Positions 6,259 through 15,175 of a stretch of DNA of 35,534 nt are shown here, in pieces (within the stretch, counting starts at the first letter, position 1; each line of letters begins with the position of its first letter). Position numbers and translations under genes: made by a program. This DNA is from Candidatus Anaerofilum excrementigallinarum (GTDB taxonomy: Bacteria > Bacillota > Clostridia > Oscillospirales > Ruminococcaceae): NCBI GenBank assembly GCA_019115305.1, contig DXDW01000226.1:1-35534 (forward strand). The letters are read 5' to 3'. The notes beneath the pieces were generated by a model that searched no databases, was not told the DNA's origin, and saw only the letters and a list, made by a program, of their open reading frames with translations.

Positions 6259-8403
6259 TTATTTGGGCTGCTTCATGGTCAGGCTGATGCGCTTTTTGGC
6301 CACATCCACCTGCATCACCCAGACGGTGACCACGTCGCCCACCTTCACCACCTCGCCGGGGTGGCGGACAAAGCGGTCGCAAAGCTGGCTGATGTGTACC
6401 AGGCCGTCCTGGTGCACCCCGATATCCACAAAGGCGCCGAAGTCGATGACGTTGCGCACGGTGCCCTGCAGCTGCATGCCGGGCTTGAGGTCCTCCAGCT
6501 TCATCACATCGGTGCGCAGCAGGGGCGGGGGCAGCTCGTCCCGCATATCCCGGCCCGGTCGCAGCAGCTCGGCCTCGATGTCCCGCAAGGTGGGCAGGCC
6601 CACTCCGATGCGGTCGGCCACCGTCTTTTCCCCGGCTTCCTTTACCCGCTGGGGCAGCTGACGGATGGCCTCGGTGCCGATGTCGGCAGGGGTGTAGCCG
6701 CAGGCGTCCAGCAGGGCATGGGCTGCGGCGTAGCTTTCGGGATGCACCGCCGTGGCGTCCAGGGGATCGGCCGCGCCGGGCAGCCGCAAAAAGCCCGCGC
6801 ACTGCTCAAAGGCCTTGGGGCCTACGCCTTTCACCTTCAGCAGCTGGCGGCGGCTGGCAAATTCGCCGCTCTCCTCCCGATATTTCACAATATTTTTGGC
6901 GGTGGTCTTGGTCAGGCCCGCCACCCGCTCCAGCAGGGGAGCGCTGGCGGTGTTCAGGTCCACACCCACCGTGTTGACGCAGTCCTCCACCACGCCGTCC
7001 AGAGCCGCAGCCAGCCGGGCCGGGGGCATATCGTGCTGGTACTGGCCCACGCCCACGGCCTTGGGGTCGATCTTGACCAGCTCGGCCAGGGGGTCCTGGA
7101 GCCGCCGGGCAATGGAAACGGCGCTGCGCAGGTTGACGTCGTATTCGGGGAACTCCTCGGCCGCCAGCTTGCTGGCGGAATAGACGCTGGCTCCCGCCTC
7201 GCTCACCACCATGTAGCTCACCGGCATATCCATCTCCCGGATCACCTCGGCGGCGAACAGCTCGGTTTCCCGGCCGGCGGTGCCGTTGCCGATGGCGATG
7301 ATCTCCACCTTGTGCCGGCGGATCATCTCTTTAATGGTACGCTTGGCAGCGTCCACCCGCTTGAACTCCGGCACCGGGTAGACCACCGCGGTGTCCAGCA
7401 CCTTGCCGGTGGCGTCCACCACCGCCACCTTGCAGCCCATGCGGTAGCCGGGGTCCAGACCCATGGCCACCTTGCCCTTGATGGGGGGAGCCAGCAGCAG
7501 CTGGCGCAGGTTTTCGCCAAATACCTGAATGGCGCCCTCGGCGGCCTTCTGGGTCAGAGCCGCCCGCAGTTCCCGTTCCAGGCTGGGCTGGATCAGGCGG
7601 GAATAGCCGTCTTCCACCGCCAGCTTTACCTGGGCGGCGGAGGGGCTCTGGCCACGCAGGAAGTGCCGCAGGCAGGCGTCCAGGGCCTTGGCCTCGTCCA
7701 CCTCCACACTCACCTTCAAAAAGCCTTCCCGCTCGCCGCGGTCCAGCGCCAGCACCCGATGGCCGGCGATTTTCGCGGCGCTTTGGCTGAAATCGTAGTA
7801 GCTGCTGTATACGCTGTCCTCCTCCTTGGCGGCCTTGGAGACGATCAGGCCGGTGGATTCGTAGAGGGTGCGCAGCCGGGCCCGCAGGCTGGCGTTGTCG
7901 CTGGCCATCTCGGCGATGATGTCCCGGGCGCCGGCCAGAGCGGCCTCGGCATCGGGCACTTCCTCCCCGATGTAGTCGGCGGCCAGGGCCAGGGGATCGT
8001 CCCCGGTCTGCTGGCGCAGCAGCCGCTCGGCCAAAGGCTCCAGGCCCCGGGCCTTGGCCATGCTGGCCCGGGTCTTGCGCTTGGGCTTGTAGGGGCGGTA
8101 GAGATCCTCCAGCTCAGCCAGAGTGGCGGCCTTGTCCAGGGCTGCGGCCAGTGCGTCGGTGAGGGCTCCCTGGGCTTCGATGGCCTCCTTTACGGCGGCC
8201 CGGCGGTCGTCCAGACCCCGCAGATATTCCAGCCGGTCGGCCAGCTGCCGCAGCACCTGGTCGTCCATGCTGCCGGTGGCCTCCTTGCGGTAGCGGGCGA
8301 TGAAGGGAATGGTGTTGCCGGCGTCGATGAGCTCCACGGCGGCCTTCACCCGGTCGGCGGGCTGGTTCAGCTCGGCGGCCAGAATCTTGATATGATCGGT
8401 CAT
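6259..8403 (-). CDS. tex: Tex-family RNA-binding transcription accessory protein
   Basis: A 714-residue Tex protein, full length for the family. In order: N-terminal helical domain (NTIPFIARYRKEATGSMDDQ is a family hallmark), YqgF/RNase H-like domain (about 310-420, VAMGLDPGYRMGCKVAVVD), helix-hairpin-helix repeats (about 478-535, VGVDLNTASAPLL and VKGVGPKAFEQC), and a C-terminal S1 RNA-binding domain (about 640-712, GTVRNVIDFGAFVDIG). Tex proteins bind nucleic acids and influence transcription in the cytoplasm. The ATG at 8403 has AAAGGAG upstream; the same frame stays open to about 8874 but that extension has no family similarity and overlaps yfhO. Start and upstream stop share ATGA, so it is coupled to yfhO. 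Confidence 0.95.
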   Translation of the reverse strand: MTDHIKILAAELNQPADRVKAAVELIDAGNTIPFIARYRKEATGSMDDQVLRQLADRLEYLRGLDDRRAAVKEAIEAQGALTDALAAALDKAATLAELEDLYRPYKPKRKTRASMAKARGLEPLAERLLRQQTGDDPLALAADYIGEEVPDAEAALAGARDIIAEMASDNASLRARLRTLYESTGLIVSKAAKEEDSVYSSYYDFSQSAAKIAGHRVLALDRGEREGFLKVSVEVDEAKALDACLRHFLRGQSPSAAQVKLAVEDGYSRLIQPSLERELRAALTQKAAEGAIQVFGENLRQLLLAPPIKGKVAMGLDPGYRMGCKVAVVDATGKVLDTAVVYPVPEFKRVDAAKRTIKEMIRRHKVEIIAIGNGTAGRETELFAAEVIREMDMPVSYMVVSEAGASVYSASKLAAEEFPEYDVNLRSAVSIARRLQDPLAELVKIDPKAVGVGQYQHDMPPARLAAALDGVVEDCVNTVGVDLNTASAPLLERVAGLTKTTAKNIVKYREESGEFASRRQLLKVKGVGPKAFEQCAGFLRLPGAADPLDATAVHPESYAAAHALLDACGYTPADIGTEAIRQLPQRVKEAGEKTVADRIGVGLPTLRDIEAELLRPGRDMRDELPPPLLRTDVMKLEDLKPGMQLQGTVRNVIDFGAFVDIGVHQDGLVHISQLCDRFVRHPGEVVKVGDVVTVWVMQVDVAKKRISLTMKQPK

Positions 8404-10820
8404 GGGTTTTCTCCTTTGTCTGCGGGCTCGGCTTCCCGGTCCACCTCCATGGCGATGGAGACAGGCTGGGGCGCGGCCCGGCGCTTTTTCTTTTTGTACA
8501 ATACCAGCCCCATATAGCCGGCAAAAATCACCCAGCCTGCCAGAGAGGCGATGCAGCCTTCCCGGAACAGGGGAGTGGCGTAGCTGAATACGATCTCGCT
8601 GTCCCCGGCGGGGCAGAGAATGGCCATCATGCCGTTGTCCACCTTTTCCACCTGGGTCTCGACGCCGTTGACGGTGGCGGTGAAGCCCTCGTCGTAGGGC
8701 ACCGTGAATACCACCACCCGGGCCTGGTCCATGGAGATGGTGCCGCCGAAGCCGGAGGCGTCGGTCCAGACATTTTCCACACCGGCGGCCTTGCAGTCGG
8801 CCACGTCCAGCTCGAACCGGTCTTCCATGCGGCCGGTGAGGGAGTCGGGCAGTTCCTGGATAAAGGGGCTCCACCGGGCTACCTGCTCGTCATCCAGCAT
8901 CACGGCCCGCAGCAGCAGGCTGATCTGGGTGGAGTCGTCCAGACTGTTGTACTCATCCAAGGGCAGGTAGTAGTCCATGGCAAAGCCCATGGGCAGGGCG
9001 TTTTCGTTTTCCCAGATGGCGTAGGCCCCCTGGTTAGCGATGCGCTGCCAGCCCGGCTGGTCGGCCAAAGATTCCTGGGTGGAGGCGGCGTTTTCCAACG
9101 GGCTCAGCAGGTAGCGGCAGCCCAAAAAGCTGCGCAGCACGTTGAGTTCATCGGCCTCCAGCTCCTCGGCGGGCTTGGAGGATACATCCCGCTTGACCCC
9201 GATGCTGGGGTAAAATTCCATGATGCTGGGGGAGACGGTGCTGTTGAAGAACCGCAGATTGGATGTATCCAGCCAGATGCCCACGTTGTCGGGGGCGTCC
9301 TGGGTGTCGATGCGGTAAAAGCCCTCCTCGGGCAGCTGGACCTCGGTTTTGGCGTCGTACATCTGGTCCTTGTAGCCCGCGTCTCCCTCCCACTGGGGGA
9401 ATTTGCCCATGGCGATGTGCAGCACCGAATAGAACACCGAAAAGCCCAGCACCGCACCCAGCAGCCGGTTGGCAAACCGGGGATGATGCCGCCAGTAGTC
9501 CCAGATCACCCAGAGGATCAGCGCCGCCACCAGAGCCTGGAGCACCGTCACCCAGAACCGGCTGGCATATTGGGCCACGCCGATGGTCCACTTGTCCCCA
9601 TCCTTGGCGGGGACAAGCCCAAAGACCAAAAAGGTGGCCGAGATGGCCAGATTGGCCTTGAAGCCCCACTCGAAGTCGATCTCCTTGTCCTCCAGAGCCT
9701 GGACGCTGGCCAGACACATGAGCAGCACCGGCATATAGTACCACCGGGCATAGTAGCTGGAATTGAGGGCGTAGAAGCTGGAGTTGAGCACCGGCACCAT
9801 GGCCATGACAAAGCAGGTGAAGAGCAGCCGGCGCAAAGCGGTGCGCTTTTTGCTGTGCAGATAGGCCAGCACCCCGCACATGCCGATCAGGGGCAGGTAG
9901 GCGGTCATGCTGGTGTGGCGGATTACCGCGTCGGTAAAGACGTTGGGCAGATAGCAGGGGTCGGGAGGGAAGAAGAGGGAATAGAAGATGGCGAAGTACT
10001 GCTGTACCCGGCCATAGAGCAAAAATCCGAACCCGCTGGAGAGATCCACCGTGCGGGGGTTGCCCGCCAGGCTGACGATGGCCGGCAGCAGCAGCGCGCA
10101 GCCCATGACGCAGCCCAGCACCGCTTCAAAGAACAGCCAGCCGAAATGGCCCCATTTGAGCTTGTATTCCCCGCTGCCCAGCTTGATGAAGAAGTAGAGC
10201 AGCAGAAACACCGCCTGGCCCGCAAAGAAAAAGTAGCTGTTGACCAGATTCAGGGCCACCAGCACCGCAAAGGGGCCGCGGCGCTTTTCCAGCACCGCCT
10301 CGTCCAAAGCCCAGAGCAAAAAGGGAAACAGGGCGATGACGTCGAGAAAATGGTTGAAAAAGACGTTGTAGACCGTAAAGCCCGAAAAGGCGTAGAGACA
10401 GGCCCCCACAATGGTGAGGTTGCGGCTTTTGGTGTACCGCCGCAGCCAGACAAAGGCACTCGCGCCGCTGACGGCGAATTTCAGGCAGAGCAGCGGGCAC
10501 ATGAGATAGGGCAGCCAGGCCGAGGGAAACAAAAGGCTGAACCAGAAGAAGGGAGAGCCCAGCATATAAAAGGAATAGCTGTTGACAAAGCTGGAGCCCA
10601 GGTCGGTGGCCCAGCTGAACTGCCCGCCCCCCTGTTTGATGAAATCGTTGGCGTACTGCCAGAAGCTGATCTGCTGGCTGTTGAAGTCGCCGGCGTAGAT
10701 GAACAGCCCCTTGTCCACCACCATAAAGGGGATGAAGATGGCCGCCGCGCCCGCCAGGCAGAACCAGAAACTGGCCCATACCCCGTCGTAGCGCCCTTTC
10801 GCCTTTTGCGGCTGCAGCAT
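8400..10820 (-). CDS. YfhO-family multi-spanning membrane protein
   Basis: An 806-residue protein of the YfhO family (bacterial membrane proteins with a GT-C-like glycosyltransferase layout). Many hydrophobic helices fill the first ~480 residues, starting with WFCLAGAAAIFIPFMVV. A family-typical motif after the first helix is AGDFNSQQISFWQYANDFI; the acidic residue there is the expected catalytic-type position. A soluble extracytoplasmic part of about 280 residues and a last helix near the C-terminus (IASLAGWVIFAGYMGLVLY), followed by a basic tail, complete it. Family members in Firmicutes are linked to glycosylation of lipoteichoic acid or related polymers. The ATG at 10820 follows GGGAGG by 8 bases. 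It is followed by tex with an ATGA overlap. Confidence 0.85.
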   Translation of the reverse strand: MLQPQKAKGRYDGVWASFWFCLAGAAAIFIPFMVVDKGLFIYAGDFNSQQISFWQYANDFIKQGGGQFSWATDLGSSFVNSYSFYMLGSPFFWFSLLFPSAWLPYLMCPLLCLKFAVSGASAFVWLRRYTKSRNLTIVGACLYAFSGFTVYNVFFNHFLDVIALFPFLLWALDEAVLEKRRGPFAVLVALNLVNSYFFFAGQAVFLLLYFFIKLGSGEYKLKWGHFGWLFFEAVLGCVMGCALLLPAIVSLAGNPRTVDLSSGFGFLLYGRVQQYFAIFYSLFFPPDPCYLPNVFTDAVIRHTSMTAYLPLIGMCGVLAYLHSKKRTALRRLLFTCFVMAMVPVLNSSFYALNSSYYARWYYMPVLLMCLASVQALEDKEIDFEWGFKANLAISATFLVFGLVPAKDGDKWTIGVAQYASRFWVTVLQALVAALILWVIWDYWRHHPRFANRLLGAVLGFSVFYSVLHIAMGKFPQWEGDAGYKDQMYDAKTEVQLPEEGFYRIDTQDAPDNVGIWLDTSNLRFFNSTVSPSIMEFYPSIGVKRDVSSKPAEELEADELNVLRSFLGCRYLLSPLENAASTQESLADQPGWQRIANQGAYAIWENENALPMGFAMDYYLPLDEYNSLDDSTQISLLLRAVMLDDEQVARWSPFIQELPDSLTGRMEDRFELDVADCKAAGVENVWTDASGFGGTISMDQARVVVFTVPYDEGFTATVNGVETQVEKVDNGMMAILCPAGDSEIVFSYATPLFREGCIASLAGWVIFAGYMGLVLYKKKKRRAAPQPVSIAMEVDREAEPADKGENP

Positions 10821-10848
10821 ATTGCATACCTCCCTTGGCCGGCGGGTG

Positions 10849-10876
10849 TTGCCCTTTTTGCCGGCTGTGCTATACT
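10849..10876 (+). promoter_or_regulatory. Sigma-A promoter of the 5'-deoxynucleotidase gene
   Basis: TTGCCC (10849-10854), a 16-base spacer and TATACT (10871-10876) with an extended -10 TG at 10868-10869. It lies in the divergent gap with yfhO; no clear promoter was found for yfhO itself. Confidence 0.6.
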
Positions 10877-10924
10877 GATACAGGATTTTATCTTCCCATC
10901 CCATTTTGGAAAGGAGTTTTTTCC

Positions 10925-11524
10925 GTGCAGCTGTATCCCTTCAGCGCCCTGCTGGGGCGCATGAAATACATCCACCGCTGGAGCCTCATGCGGGCGGCCC
11001 GCACCGAATCCCTGGCCGAGCACACCGCCGAGACCGCCCAGCTGGCCCACCTGCTCTGTCTCATCGCCCGGCGCATCACCGGGGCGCAGGTGCGGCCTAA
11101 AACCGTGGCGGTGGCGGCGCTCTACCACGACGCCCCCGAGATCCTCACAGGGGATCTGCCCACCCCGGTGAAATACCGCAGCCAGGCCATGCGGGAAGCC
11201 TACGACACCTTGGAAGCCGAGAGCATCGTCACCTTGCGGGCGGCGTTGCCCGGGCCCTTGGAGGAGGAACTGGCCCCCTATCTCTCGGGCGGGCTGCTCA
11301 CCGAAAAGGAGCGCCAGCTGCTCAAGGCAGCCGACCGGCTTTCGGCCCTTATCAAGTGCATGGAAGAGGCCCAGAACGGAAGCCGGGAATTTTCCGCGGC
11401 CCTGGCCCAGCAGAAGGCGGCGCTGGCCGCCATGGGCTGCGCCGAGGCCGACTATTTTGTGGAGCATCTGCTGCCCTGTTACGAGAAAAACCTGGACGAG
11501 CTCACCCGGCTGGCTTTGCGGTGA
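10925..11524 (+). CDS. yfbR: YfbR-type HD-domain 5'-deoxynucleotidase
   Basis: A 199-residue HD-domain phosphohydrolase. With the GTG start at 10925, key residues fall on the numbering of Escherichia coli YfbR: R18, W19, H33, H68, D69, E72, D77 and D137 are all present (IHRWSLMR, AEHTAE, YHDAPEILTGDLPTPVKY, KAADR). YfbR removes the 5' phosphate from deoxyribonucleoside monophosphates with a divalent metal, in dNTP pool control. The GTG is chosen because AAAGGAG (10910-10916) lies 8 bases upstream; upstream in-frame sequence runs through the promoter. It converges on the dihydrouridine synthase gene, with one base between the two stop codons. Confidence 0.92.
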   Translation: MQLYPFSALLGRMKYIHRWSLMRAARTESLAEHTAETAQLAHLLCLIARRITGAQVRPKTVAVAALYHDAPEILTGDLPTPVKYRSQAMREAYDTLEAESIVTLRAALPGPLEEELAPYLSGGLLTEKERQLLKAADRLSALIKCMEEAQNGSREFSAALAQQKAALAAMGCAEADYFVEHLLPCYEKNLDELTRLALR

Positions 11525-11525
11525 A

Positions 11526-12500
11526 TCACAGGCCGGGGTTTTCCTCCAGTACCTTTTCGATCAGCCCGTCCAGATCGGACAGGCTGGTCAGGCTGCAGCA
11601 GGCCCGGCGCAAAGCCGGAGCCCCCCGCAGCCTCCGCATATAGTAGACGGCGCTGCTGCGGGCCTGGGTGAGGGCTACATATTCCCCTTTTTCGGCCACC
11701 ATGTCGGCCACCTGTTCCCGGAGCAGTTCCATGCGCCGGGCAAGGCGGGGGGCAGGGGGGATGTCCTTGCCCTCCAGCATGGCCGCGATCTGCTCAAACA
11801 GCCAGGGAGCGCCCAAAGCGCCCCGGCCGATCATCACCCCGTCGCAGCCGGTTGCATCCAGCAGCTGCCGGGCGGATTCGGGGCTGTCCACGTCGCCGTT
11901 GGCCAGCACCGGGATGCCCACCGCCGCCTTCACTCGGGCGATCTGGTCGGCGTGGATGCCGGGACGGTACATCTCGTCCCGGGTGCGGCCGTGGACCGCC
12001 AGCAGAGCCACCCCGGCCTCCTCGCACCGGCGGGCGATCTCCACCGCCGTCAAAGTGTCGGCGTCCCAGCCCAGCCGCATTTTCACGGTCACCGGGCGGC
12101 TGCCGGCGGCCTTGACCACGGCGGCGGCGATGTCACCGGCCAGCGCCGGGTTTTTCATCAGGGCGCTGCCGGCCCCGCTGCCGGTGATCTTGGGGGCGGG
12201 GCAGCCCATGTTGATATCGTAAAAATCGAATTTGTATCCGGCGATCAGCCGGGCGGCCTCGGCCATGGTCTCGGGCTCGGCGCCGAACAGCTGGACCCCG
12301 TAGGGGGCGCAGTTTTCGCCGTTTTCAATGAGCTTGGGGCTTTTTTTGTCTCCCAAGGTCAGCGCCTTGGCGCTCACCATCTCGCTTACGGTAAAGCTGG
12401 CCCCAAAGCGGGCGGCCATGCGCCGCTGGGCGGCGTCGGTAAAACCGGCCATGGGGGCCAGAGCCGCGCCGGGGCGCAGCTGGATAGTTCCAAGTTTCAA
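11526..12500 (-). CDS. dusB: tRNA-dihydrouridine synthase
   Basis: A 324-residue FMN-dependent Dus enzyme that reduces uridines to dihydrouridine in tRNA. The N-terminal TIM barrel begins with LAPMAGFTDAAQRRM. The catalytic Cys lies in NMGCPAPKITGSGAGSALM, with phosphate/FMN-binding segments VKMRLGWD, VHGRT and ANGDV, then IGRGALGAPWLF. A C-terminal helical RNA-binding part follows. It looks like the DusB-type enzyme common in Firmicutes. The start is TTG (12500), supported by GAGG 8 bases upstream on the minus strand; a stop codon lies in frame 15 bases upstream, so no ATG is available. It is divergent from polA. Confidence 0.93.
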   Translation of the reverse strand: MKLGTIQLRPGAALAPMAGFTDAAQRRMAARFGASFTVSEMVSAKALTLGDKKSPKLIENGENCAPYGVQLFGAEPETMAEAARLIAGYKFDFYDINMGCPAPKITGSGAGSALMKNPALAGDIAAAVVKAAGSRPVTVKMRLGWDADTLTAVEIARRCEEAGVALLAVHGRTRDEMYRPGIHADQIARVKAAVGIPVLANGDVDSPESARQLLDATGCDGVMIGRGALGAPWLFEQIAAMLEGKDIPPAPRLARRMELLREQVADMVAEKGEYVALTQARSSAVYYMRRLRGAPALRRACCSLTSLSDLDGLIEKVLEENPGL

Positions 12501-12558
12501 AAAACAACCTCACAAAGATAAAAGAATAGGCGTGTCCACAGGGGACATCGCACCGATT

Positions 12559-12591
12559 ATTGTATCATAAATCCCGGGTTTGTGGTATACT
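12559..12591. promoter_or_regulatory. Divergent promoters for dusB (-) and polA (+)
   Basis: On the plus strand TATACT (12586-12591) has an extended TG at 12583-12584 and serves polA. On the minus strand TACAAT (read from 12564 to 12559) also has an extended TG and serves the dus gene. Neither has a good -35 box, so both probably rely on the extended -10. Confidence 0.5.
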
Positions 12592-12654
12592 GTTTGCAGG
12601 CATCTTTGCAGATTTCATCCACCCGCCGCGGCGGATACAGAAGGAGAACCCAAC

Positions 12655-15174
12655 GTGAAACTACTGGTTTTGGACGGAAACAGCATCGTCAACCGCGCCT
12701 TTTACGGCATCAAGCTGCTCACCACCCACGACGGCAGCTACACCAACGCCATTTATGGATTTTTGAATATTCTGGCCAAACTTTTGGCCGACGAGACCCC
12801 CGACGAGGTGGCCATCGCCTTTGACCTCAAGGCCCCCACCTTCCGCCACAAGATGTACGACCAGTACAAGGGCACCCGCAAGGGCATGCCCCAGGAGCTG
12901 GCCGATCAGCTGCCGGAGCTGAAGGAACTGCTGGCGGCTCTGGGCTTTGTGATGGTGAGCCGGGAAGGTTGGGAGGCCGACGATATCCTGGGCACTCTGG
13001 CCGCCGCCTGCACCGCCCGGGGGGACGAGTGCCGCATCGCCACCGGTGACCGGGACAGCCTGCAGCTGGCCGCCCCCGGCGTGGCCATTCTGCTGGCTTC
13101 CACCAAGATGGGCCGCAGCGAGACGGTGGTGATGGACGAAGCCGCCGTGCGGGAAAAATACGGGGTGGAGCCCAAACAGCTCATCGAGGTCAAGGCCCTC
13201 ATGGGGGACACCAGCGACAATATCCCCGGGGTGGCGGGCATCGGCGAAAAGACCGCCCTTGCCCTGATCTCCGCCTTCGGCAGCCTGGACGGGGTATACG
13301 CCAACCTGGAGGACAGCCGCATCAAGCCCGGCCAGCGCAAAAAGCTGGCGGAACACGAGGCCGAGGCCCGTATGTCCCGCACTCTGGCCGAGATCGACTG
13401 CCATGCCCCCATCGAGACGGCCCCCGGCACCTATAAGCGCAGCGAGGGGGACCCCGCGGCCGCCGCCGCCATCCTCAACCGGCTGGAAATGCCCTCCATG
13501 CTGGAAAAATTCGGGGTGAAGGCCGCTGCCGCCGCCCCCGCCGCCGACCTGCCCCAGCGCCCGGCCCAGCCCATGGAAGGCCACCAGCCCGCCGGGGACT
13601 GCCTGGTGCTGCCCGCCGCCGGCCAGAACTGGCTGGTGGTGGACGCGGAAGGAGTCTGGCTGCCCGATACTCCCCAGCTGGCGGCTCTGCTGGCCCGGCA
13701 GGATATCGCCCTGCGGGTCTTTGACGCAAAGCCCCTCTACAAGCTGGCTTTGGAGCAGGGGAGCCGCTGCCGCAATATCACCTTCGACGCCAAGCTGGCC
13801 GCCTACCTGCTCAACCCCCTGGCCAGCGGCTACACCGTGGAGCGGCTGGCGGGAGAATACCAGATCCAGCCCGCCTTCCTCTGCCCCGACCAGCCCGACG
13901 CCGGGGTGGCCGCCGGTCTGTTCGACGCTTTGGACACCGGCTGCAAGGAAGCCGGCATGGACAAGCTGCTGGGTGAAATGGAGCTGCCCCTGGCCGGTGT
14001 GCTGGCCGGTATGGAGGAGGACGGCATCCTGGTGGACAAAGAGGGTCTGGCCGCCTTTGGCGAGCAGCTGCGGGATCGTCTGGGCCAGCTGCTGGCCGAG
14101 ATCTACAACCAGGTGGGCTATGAGTTCAACCTCAACAGCCCCAAACAGCTGGGAGAAGCCCTCTTCGGCAAGCTGGGTCTGCCGCCCCGCAAAAAGACCA
14201 AGAGCGGCTACTCCACCGACGCCGACACGCTGGAAAGCCTGCGGGCCTACCACCCGGTGATCGACAACATTCTGGAATACCGCATCTACCAGAAACTCAA
14301 CTCCACCTACGCCGAGGGTCTGCTCAAGGTTATCGGCCCCGACGGGCGTATCCACTCCACCTTCAGCCAGACCGAGACCCGCACCGGCCGCATTTCCTCC
14401 AACGAGCCCAACCTGCAGAACATCCCCATCCGCACCGAGCTGGGCAGCCGGCTGCGCCAGTACTTCGTCGCCCGGCCGGGCTGGGTGTTCCTGGACGCCG
14501 ACTACAGCCAGATCGAGCTGCGGATCATGGCCCACATCTCGGGAGACGAAGCCATGCGGGAGGCCTTCCGCCAGGGGGCCGACATCCACCGGGCCACCGC
14601 CAGCCGGCTCTACCAGCTGCCCCCCGAAGAGGTCACTCCCCGGATGCGCAGCTCGGTGAAGGCCGTCAACTTCGGCATCCTCTACGGCAAGGGGGCATTC
14701 AGCCTCAGCCGGGACCTGGGGGTGTCGGTGAAGGAAGCCGACGACTTCATCAAAGCCTATCTGGGCGCCTACCCCAAGGTGAAGGAATATATGGACAACA
14801 TCGTGGCCGAGGGCATGGAAAAGGGCTATGTCACCACCCTCTACGGCCGCCGCCGGATGCTGCCGGAGCTGTCCAGCTCCAACCGCAACCTCCGGGCCCA
14901 GGGCGAGCGGATGGCCCTGAATACCCCCATCCAGGGCACCGCCGCCGACATCATCAAGCTGGCCATGGTCCGGGTGGCAAACCGATTGGAAAAAGAGGGC
15001 CTGGCCGCCCGGCTGATCCTCCAGGTCCACGACGAACTGATCGTGGAATGCCCCGAATCCGAGGCCGAGCTGGCCGCCCGGCTGCTCAAAGAGGAGATGG
15101 AAGGCGCCGCCAGCTTGTCGGTGCCCCTCACCGCCGACGTGAACCAGGGCAAAAACTGGCTGGAGGCCCACTGA
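12655..15174 (+). CDS. polA: DNA polymerase I, proofreading domain degenerate
   Basis: An 839-residue Pol I for repair and Okazaki-fragment maturation. The 5'-nuclease domain (about 1-290) keeps its metal ligands (VLDGNSIVNRAFYG, GWEADDILGTLA, TGDRDSLQLA, MGDTSDNIPG). The middle 3'-5' exonuclease-like domain (about 300-460) lacks the DxE and later Asp motifs, so proofreading is probably lost, as in Bacillus-type enzymes. The polymerase domain (about 460-839) has motif A DADYSQIELR (D616), the O-helix RSSVKAVNFGILYG and motif C VHDELIVE (H792, D793). GTG at 12655 is the start, with AAGGAG (12641-12646) 8 bases upstream. The rimI start lies one base after the stop, so the genes are co-transcribed. 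Confidence 0.96.
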   Translation: MKLLVLDGNSIVNRAFYGIKLLTTHDGSYTNAIYGFLNILAKLLADETPDEVAIAFDLKAPTFRHKMYDQYKGTRKGMPQELADQLPELKELLAALGFVMVSREGWEADDILGTLAAACTARGDECRIATGDRDSLQLAAPGVAILLASTKMGRSETVVMDEAAVREKYGVEPKQLIEVKALMGDTSDNIPGVAGIGEKTALALISAFGSLDGVYANLEDSRIKPGQRKKLAEHEAEARMSRTLAEIDCHAPIETAPGTYKRSEGDPAAAAAILNRLEMPSMLEKFGVKAAAAAPAADLPQRPAQPMEGHQPAGDCLVLPAAGQNWLVVDAEGVWLPDTPQLAALLARQDIALRVFDAKPLYKLALEQGSRCRNITFDAKLAAYLLNPLASGYTVERLAGEYQIQPAFLCPDQPDAGVAAGLFDALDTGCKEAGMDKLLGEMELPLAGVLAGMEEDGILVDKEGLAAFGEQLRDRLGQLLAEIYNQVGYEFNLNSPKQLGEALFGKLGLPPRKKTKSGYSTDADTLESLRAYHPVIDNILEYRIYQKLNSTYAEGLLKVIGPDGRIHSTFSQTETRTGRISSNEPNLQNIPIRTELGSRLRQYFVARPGWVFLDADYSQIELRIMAHISGDEAMREAFRQGADIHRATASRLYQLPPEEVTPRMRSSVKAVNFGILYGKGAFSLSRDLGVSVKEADDFIKAYLGAYPKVKEYMDNIVAEGMEKGYVTTLYGRRRMLPELSSSNRNLRAQGERMALNTPIQGTAADIIKLAMVRVANRLEKEGLAARLILQVHDELIVECPESEAELAARLLKEEMEGAASLSVPLTADVNQGKNWLEAH

Positions 15175-15175
15175 T

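Noticed and set aside
6361-8517. Open frame of over 700 codons on the plus strand opposite tex
   Set aside because: tex is certain from its domains; the antisense frame is Gly/His/Gln-rich, lacks a credible family and arises from GC-rich codon use.
8404-8874. N-terminal extension of Tex
   Set aside because: The extension overlaps yfhO, has no Tex similarity, and a proper AAAGGAG precedes the ATG at 8403.
9417-10964. Plus-strand frame opposite yfhO
   Set aside because: Antisense to a well-formed membrane protein gene; composition typical of a shadow frame.
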